NCBI RefSeq assembly: GCF_023501975.1 | Contig: NZ_JAMFLH010000015.1 | Location: 1 to 50,634 of the forward strand | Source of the DNA: Altererythrobacter sp. KTW20L | Lineage (GTDB): Bacteria > Pseudomonadota > Alphaproteobacteria > Sphingomonadales > Sphingomonadaceae | Reading direction: 5' to 3' | Length of the DNA stretch: 50,634 bases | In this document: piece by piece, positions 46,716 to 50,634 of the stretch | Position numbering within the stretch: the first letter of the stretch is position 1 | Layout of the letters: every line of letters starts with the position of its first letter | Position numbers and translations under genes: made by a program | The notes under the pieces: generated by a model | Seen by the model: only the letters and a program-made list of their open reading frames with translations | Told to the model about the DNA's origin: nothing | The model's database searches: none

Positions 46716-46809
46716 GTCCCCCGGTACCTGCCCTCAATCAACCCGCATTCGGGTACTAACCTGATCGGCAAGGCTCCCCCGTCCGCGCCGCGCAGGTGCG
46801 CAGCCCGTC

Positions 46810-46831
46810 CATCCTGACGAGAATCAGGATG
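46810..46831. other. Perfect inverted repeat in the mraZ leader region
   Basis: CATCCTGA, six-base spacer, TCAGGATG, about 95-115 bases upstream of mraZ. A GANTC site (46821-46825) spans the spacer and the second arm. It may be an operator or an RNA hairpin; there is no T-tract. Confidence 0.5.
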
Positions 46832-46870
46832 CAACGCGGGTGTCATGTCCGATGAAGGACGTGATAACGC

Positions 46871-46915
46871 GGGTGCAGGCGGGATGAAAGGGGAAATTAC
46901 GGGATTTTCGGGGAT
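46871..46915 (+). promoter_or_regulatory. Probable MraZ operator: five GGG blocks at 10-bp period
   Basis: GGG begins at exactly 46871, 46881, 46891, 46901 and 46911, followed by A in four of the five. E. coli MraZ binds TGGGN repeats with five-base spacers, also a 10-bp period. Here the repeats read on the strand opposite to mraZ and lie 156-200 bases upstream of its start. Spacing is directly visible; binding is inference. Confidence 0.65.
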
Positions 46916-46946
46916 TGAGCTCCAATCCGCTGGAATCCTGTGGATT

Positions 46947-47789
46947 TCATGGTGTGGTGTCCGGCAGCGAAGCGCCCCTCTGCCCGTCAGCCGAATAGCG
47001 CTGGCCCCCTGTTCGAGACCCAGTCCGATAGTCGGGGGCAGGCTTTCCCGTAATTTCCCCAAAACCGGCTGCCATCGCGCCAGCGAGATCGGCCAACATG
47101 GTTTCAGCGCCCGGATGGGGACCATCAAAGTCGAGCATCGCAGCATCGGCGTAAAGCAGAGCCGTACCCTCGCCGATAAGGCACAGTGCCTGCACGCTTT
47201 CCTGCGTGACATTGCAACCCGCCTCGGGATCGCGCAGCACGAACAGCCCGGGCAGGTTGACCGGCACTTGCGCATTGTCGATTTCCAGCATTTGCAGCCC
47301 CGCGGGCTGGTCCTCGTTAAAGTGCAGCTCCAGCCCCCAATGCGCCAGAATCGGCGAGAGCAGCGCCACGTCCTGCGGGCGGCGGCGGTCGCCCAGGCCA
47401 TAGTGGGAATGGCCGGTCATCATCGGATCGGCAAACAGCAGCAGGTTCCCGCCATCCCGCACCCAGGCATCGAGCGCCACGTTCTCCTCCGCCGACAGGG
47501 CACGCGGCTGGGCCATCATCAATGTGCTGTGCGGCGCCAGGGCATCGGCCGAAAGATAGTCGATCGGGACCAGTTCGAACTCGCGCTCCAGCACGGGGCG
47601 GGCCCAGTGGCCGCTTTCGCTGGTGTCGAGCAGGCCCTCCAGTCCCTCGGCCTCGCCCCAGTAGATCGGCACTGTGCCCATCAGCGCCAGTTGCGGGCGC
47701 GCGGGTTCCTGCGCTGCGACAGGCATCGACCAGGCAAGGGCAGCAAGTGCCCCCAGGATGCTAGTTCTGGACAGGGACAAGCGGGCCAC
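46947..47789 (-). CDS. Exported protein with GldG/ABC-auxiliary-like domain, unknown function
   Basis: The 280-residue product has a signal peptide (about 1-26, ending AAQ) and a Rossmann-like alpha/beta region with ALSAEENVALDAWVRDGGNLLLFADP, which recalls the domain of GldG/ABC_transp_aux proteins that bind small ligands. It lacks a C-terminal membrane anchor. Its start (GTG, or a TTG nine bases later) lies within the preceding membrane-protein gene, so the two are coupled. It ends 231 bases before mraZ on the same strand. No specific function can be assigned. Confidence 0.72.
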   Translation of the reverse strand: MARLSLSRTSILGALAALAWSMPVAAQEPARPQLALMGTVPIYWGEAEGLEGLLDTSESGHWARPVLEREFELVPIDYLSADALAPHSTLMMAQPRALSAEENVALDAWVRDGGNLLLFADPMMTGHSHYGLGDRRRPQDVALLSPILAHWGLELHFNEDQPAGLQMLEIDNAQVPVNLPGLFVLRDPEAGCNVTQESVQALCLIGEGTALLYADAAMLDFDGPHPGAETMLADLAGAMAAGFGEITGKPAPDYRTGSRTGGQRYSADGQRGASLPDTTP

Positions 47790-48117
47790 CCGGGGTTGCG
47801 GTAATCACCGGCGTCGGCGTGGGGGCGGGAAGTTCGGGCACGACGCCTGCATCGGCCAGCGGATCACGCGGGGCAGGCGGCGGCGGCACGTCCTCGTTGC
47901 TCACCGGCGGCAGGGCCTCGGGCATGGCGGCGCGGTTCTGTGCCACGCTGCTGGTGACGATATCGGCCAGGCCAACCATCAGAACCATCGCGCCCAGCCC
48001 CAGCACGCCGACCTGGAGCCGCTGCCAGCGCTGCCGCCGCGTCCCGCCGAGCGGCGAGGCGGCAAGGTCATCGAGCGACTTGTTGGCTTGCAGGATTTCG
48101 TGCGGATCAAGGGCCAT
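47761..48117 (-). CDS. Single-pass membrane protein, unknown function
   Basis: A 118-residue protein with a soluble N-terminus (1-34), one membrane helix (about 36-58, VGVLGLGAMVLMVGL) and a C-terminal Pro-rich tail in the periplasm. The N-terminus (ALDPHEILQANKSLDDLA) looks helical. It overlaps the next gene by about 29 bases, so the pair is probably expressed together. I do not recognise the family. Confidence 0.75.
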   Translation of the reverse strand: MALDPHEILQANKSLDDLAASPLGGTRRQRWQRLQVGVLGLGAMVLMVGLADIVTSSVAQNRAAMPEALPPVSNEDVPPPPAPRDPLADAGVVPELPAPTPTPVITATPGGPLVPVQN

Positions 48118-48134
48118 GCGGCCAATCTAGCGCC

Positions 48135-49148
48135 TCAACCTGAATGCAACCAGTCGAAAACCGGCAGTTTCTTGGATTTCAGCCACTCGGCATTGTACAG
48201 GCTGGACAGGTAGCGGAAGCCGGTGTCGCACAGGATCGTGGCAACGCGGGGCTTCTCGCGCCCTTGGGCAAGCAGGTGGCGACCGAGCAGCACCGCCCCC
48301 GCCACGTTGATGCCGGAGGACAGGCCAAGGCACAGTCCTTCCTCGCGCAACAGGCGGGCAACCCATTCGAGGCCTTCCTCGTCGGACAGGCGAAACTGGG
48401 TGTCGATCGGCGCGCCTTCGAGGTTGGCGGTGATCCGGCCCTGGCCGATGCCTTCGGCCACAGAAGACCCTTCCGCCTTCAGTTCACCGTTGGCGTAATA
48501 GTTGAACAGCGCCGCGCCATGCGGATCGGTCAGGGCGATGCACACGTCCTCGTCAAACGCCTTGAGGCCCATGCCCACGCCCGCCAGCGTCCCGCCGGTA
48601 CCGACCGCGCAGGTAAAGCCATCAATCCTGCCACCCATCTGCTCCCATATTTCGGGCGCGGTGGCATCGATGTGGGCGCGGCGGTTGGCGACATTGTCGA
48701 ACTGGTTGGCCCAGACAGCACCCGGTGTTTCCTCGGCCAGGCGGCGGCTGGTGTGGACGAAGTGGTTGGGGTCGGCAAATTTGGTCGGCGGCACCAGCAC
48801 CAGTTCCGCGCCCAGCGCGCGCAAGGTCGCCATCTTCTCGACCGACTGGTTGTCGGGCATGACGATGATGGTCTTGTAGCCTTTGGCATTGGCCACCAGC
48901 GCCAGACCGATGCCGGTATTGCCCGCCGTTCCTTCCACCACCGTGCCGCCGGGCTTGAGTTCCCCCCGCGCCTCGGCATCGCGCACGATCCACAGCGCCG
49001 CGCGATCCTTCACGCTGGCACCCGGATTGGCGAATTCGCACTTGCCCCAGATCTCGCAACCGGCGGCGGCGCTGGGGCCTTCAAGCAGGACCAGCGGGGT
49101 ATTGCCGATGAGGTCCAGCGTCTTGGTGACAGGAACAGGTGCAGTCAT
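48135..49148 (-). CDS. cysK: Cysteine synthase A family PLP enzyme
   Basis: A fold-type II PLP enzyme of the cysteine synthase/cystathionine beta-synthase group, 337 residues. The PLP lysine is Lys47 in NPGASVKDR. The phosphate/carboxylate loop usually read as TSGNTG is here EGTAGNTG, and the later glycine loop is GTGGTLAG. O-acetylserine sulfhydrylase is the natural prediction, and the sulfite operon in this window would supply sulfide, but the altered loop leaves room for another substrate. The ATG was selected over a longer frame because it starts the family domain. Confidence 0.78.
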   Translation of the reverse strand: MTAPVPVTKTLDLIGNTPLVLLEGPSAAAGCEIWGKCEFANPGASVKDRAALWIVRDAEARGELKPGGTVVEGTAGNTGIGLALVANAKGYKTIIVMPDNQSVEKMATLRALGAELVLVPPTKFADPNHFVHTSRRLAEETPGAVWANQFDNVANRRAHIDATAPEIWEQMGGRIDGFTCAVGTGGTLAGVGMGLKAFDEDVCIALTDPHGAALFNYYANGELKAEGSSVAEGIGQGRITANLEGAPIDTQFRLSDEEGLEWVARLLREEGLCLGLSSGINVAGAVLLGRHLLAQGREKPRVATILCDTGFRYLSSLYNAEWLKSKKLPVFDWLHSG

Positions 49149-49215
49149 GCTGGGGGAATTAGGGTGCAAGGGAGCGCGGCGCAACGGATTTGCGCTTGGG
49201 AAGGCTAAAGCCATT

Positions 49216-49334
49216 CTCCCCACCTGTGGGGAGGGGGACCGCGCGAAGCGGGGTGGAGGGGGCTTGCAGGAAACGCGGCGATGGCCCGCAGCCCCCTCCA
49301 CCACCTTTCAGGTGGTCCCCCCCCGTTTCGGGGA
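49216..49334. repeat. Palindromic intergenic repeat (paired REP-like element)
   Basis: The 119-base element has two long complementary halves, one beginning CTCCCC...GGGGAGGGGGACC and the other its inverted counterpart, each with inner hairpins (CCACCT/AGGTGG), around a central unmatched stretch. Such GC-rich palindromes recur between genes in alphaproteobacteria. It fills the gap between the ferredoxin stop and the cysteine synthase gene and may act as a terminator or mRNA stabiliser. Confidence 0.7.
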
Positions 49335-49337
49335 GGA

Positions 49338-49655
49338 TTAATCTTCCTCGGCGATGGTCACCTTCAGCCCGTCCAGCTCCGCCGTGAACGGCAGCTGGCA
49401 CGACAGGCGCGAGGTTTCACTGCGGCTGTCGCTGGAATCGAGCAGGTCGTTCTCGTCCTCGCTCATCGGCGGGAGCAGGCTGGCGAACTCCGGATCCACA
49501 TGGACATGGCAGGTGGCACAGGAACAGCAGCCGCCACACAGGGCCAGCAATTCATCGAACCCGTTGTCGCGGATGGCTTCCATCACGGTCAGGCCGGTTT
49601 CGGCCTCCACAGCGCGTTCTTCCCCGGCACGGTTGACGACAATCAGCTTGGGCAT
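49338..49655 (-). CDS. Adrenodoxin-type [2Fe-2S] ferredoxin
   Basis: A 105-residue soluble ferredoxin that carries single electrons. The cluster ligands fit the adrenodoxin spacing: Cys40-x5-Cys46-x2-Cys49 and Cys86, in [10 protein letters not shown] and SCQL. Two extra cysteines (43, 44) lie between the first ligands. The C-terminus [13 protein letters not shown] is conserved in the family. The ATG gives the standard N-terminus. It is divergent from the glycosylase gene with a 74-base gap. Its partners are unknown; it may serve Fe-S assembly, P450 or other oxygenases. Confidence 0.9.
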   Translation of the reverse strand: MPKLIVVNRAGEERAVEAETGLTVMEAIRDNGFDELLALCGGCCSCATCHVHVDPEFASLLPPMSEDENDLLDSSDSRSETSRLSCQLPFTAELDGLKVTIAEED

Positions 49656-49729
49656 GGCGACATTATCCTCGTGTTCTGCTTTCGCGCGGCTGCTAGGCAA
49701 TTGCCGGCATTTACGCAAGCGGAGCGCAT

Positions 49730-50344
49730 ATGGGCCTTGATCGGGATCAGTTGAAGCACGGCATCGACGCCGTTGCCGCATGCGAACCGGCCATCGCCCG
49801 CGCGCTGGAACGCTGCGGCTATCCCGAACCGCGCCTGAGGGAGCGTGGCTATCGCACCCTGCTGCGCACCATCGTGGGCCAGCAGGTTTCCGTCGCCGCC
49901 GCCAGCTCGATGTGGCGCAAGCTGGAGGCCGAAGTGGGCGAAGTAATGGTCCCCGCCGATATCCTCGCCCGCGATTTCGACACCCTGCGCGCCTGCGGGC
50001 TATCTCGCCAGAAGCAGGGCTATGTCCGGTCCCTGTGCGAACTGGTGGAAGGCGGCCTCGATTTCGACAACCTTCCCGCCGATGACGAGGAAGCGATCAC
50101 CGAACTCGTCCGTATCAAGGGCGTGGGCCGCTGGTCCGCCGAAATCTACCTGCTGTTCGCCGAAGGCCGGTCGGACATCTGGCCGGCGGGCGACCTTGCG
50201 GTAATGGCCGGGCTGGGCAGGATATTGGGGCTGGAAGAGCGACCCGACGAGAGGGCCACCCGCGCCATGTCGGAACAATGGCGCCCGCACCGGGGGGCCT
50301 TGGCGATTTTCACGTGGCACTGTTACGACAGTGGCGTCATCTGA
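49730..50344 (+). CDS. AlkA-like DNA-3-methyladenine glycosylase (HhH-GPD)
   Basis: This 204-residue base-excision repair enzyme removes alkylated bases. A helix-hairpin-helix (about 125-145, [19 protein letters not shown]) is followed by the catalytic Asp155 in WPAGDLAV, as in AlkA. The N-terminal TBP-like domain of E. coli AlkA is absent, so it is the short form, similar in layout to MAG2-type enzymes. It has no cysteine cluster of the EndoIII type. Confidence 0.9.
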   Translation: MGLDRDQLKHGIDAVAACEPAIARALERCGYPEPRLRERGYRTLLRTIVGQQVSVAAASSMWRKLEAEVGEVMVPADILARDFDTLRACGLSRQKQGYVRSLCELVEGGLDFDNLPADDEEAITELVRIKGVGRWSAEIYLLFAEGRSDIWPAGDLAVMAGLGRILGLEERPDERATRAMSEQWRPHRGALAIFTWHCYDSGVI

Positions 50345-50518
50345 TCCTGTTTTAAGTTATTTTTCAATGGTTTACCGAATGAACAGATTTTGGCATTTTT
50401 TGGTCGATTCCACGCGCCGTTGCGCCGCATCGTTAGAAAACAAGGGATTACGTTCTTCCGCACCACTTTAACAATCCGGCGCTGACTGTATCCCCGCCCT
50501 GGCTAAAACTTCTTACCC

Positions 50519-50634
50519 ATGAACAACGCCTCATTGAACCTCTCGGCGGACTGGCAGCTTCCCCTTGATTCTGGAAAAAAGCAGCCGGTCGGGAAACGAC
50601 CCGTTACGGACGTTGTTCGAAGACGGTTTTCCAC
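50519..50634 (+). CDS. Start of an unidentified gene, cut by the window end
   Basis: An ATG opens a frame that runs to the end of the window (38 full codons) without a stop. A TAA five codons upstream in the same frame makes this ATG the first possible start. The visible N-terminus, MNNASLNLSADWQLPLDSGK then a basic stretch, is soluble and unrecognised. No ribosome site is obvious. The 174-base gap before it is AT-rich for this region and may hold a promoter, though none is certain. Confidence 0.45.
   Translation, partial: MNNASLNLSADWQLPLDSGKKQPVGKRPVTDVVRRRFS

Overview
The window reads as a chromosomal segment of a sphingomonad-type alphaproteobacterium (order Sphingomonadales, possibly Erythrobacteraceae). 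This is inferred from the high-GC codon use, the complete division and cell-wall (dcw) cluster with alphaproteobacterial-style FtsL, FtsQ, FtsA and FtsZ, the cobA-DUF2849-cysI-DUF934-cysH sulfite operon, and the obgE-proB pair. No IS element, prophage, CRISPR array, rRNA or pseudogene was seen. Genes are packed tightly, and many neighbours overlap by 1-8 bases.

Layout. (1) 1-8.1 kb is a cell-surface region. It holds a secreted G8/beta-helix protein that closely resembles the core of animal CEMIP/TMEM2 hyaluronidases, a small acidic membrane-anchored protein, and a compact archaic chaperone-usher pilus operon (pilin, chaperone, usher, two-domain tip subunit). (2) 8.1-10 kb has UDP-glucose dehydrogenase and QueF on the minus strand. 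(3) 10-17.2 kb is a plus-strand sulfur block: SseA, a MetC-like lyase and an MscS channel in one overlapping string, then CobA, DUF2849, CysI, DUF934 and a [4Fe-4S] CysH. It ends in a structured 3' region that may be a small RNA, with a perfect terminator. (4) 17.3-27.7 kb is minus-strand housekeeping: a JmjC/cupin oxygenase, a Tat-exported Asp-rich repeat protein, an NDUFA9-like reductase, ProB, ObgE, tRNA-Ala(CGC), a proline-rich lipoprotein, a Bax-inhibitor-1 family protein, ProC, YbjN and a TPR/SPOR protein.

(5) 27.8-46.7 kb is the complete minus-strand dcw cluster, in transcription order mraZ-rsmH-ftsL-ftsI-murE-murF-mraY-murD-ftsW-murG-murC-murB-ddl-ftsQ-ftsA-ftsZ. It makes and exports lipid II and assembles the divisome. 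Upstream of mraZ are five GGG blocks at an exact 10-bp period, a probable MraZ operator. The ftsA-ftsZ gap carries a near-consensus DnaA box and a GANTC site. (6) 46.9-50.6 kb has two unknown envelope proteins, a cysteine-synthase-family enzyme, a palindromic intergenic repeat, a [2Fe-2S] ferredoxin, an AlkA-like DNA glycosylase and the start of an unidentified gene cut by the window end.

Most genes are ordinary core functions. The points most worth a second look are the CEMIP/TMEM2-like protein, the five-repeat MraZ operator, the candidate RNA after cysH, the Tat-exported repeat protein, the reduced pilus operon, and FtsA with altered nucleotide-binding motifs. I did not find a clearly new multi-gene system, and functional claims beyond family assignment are inference.
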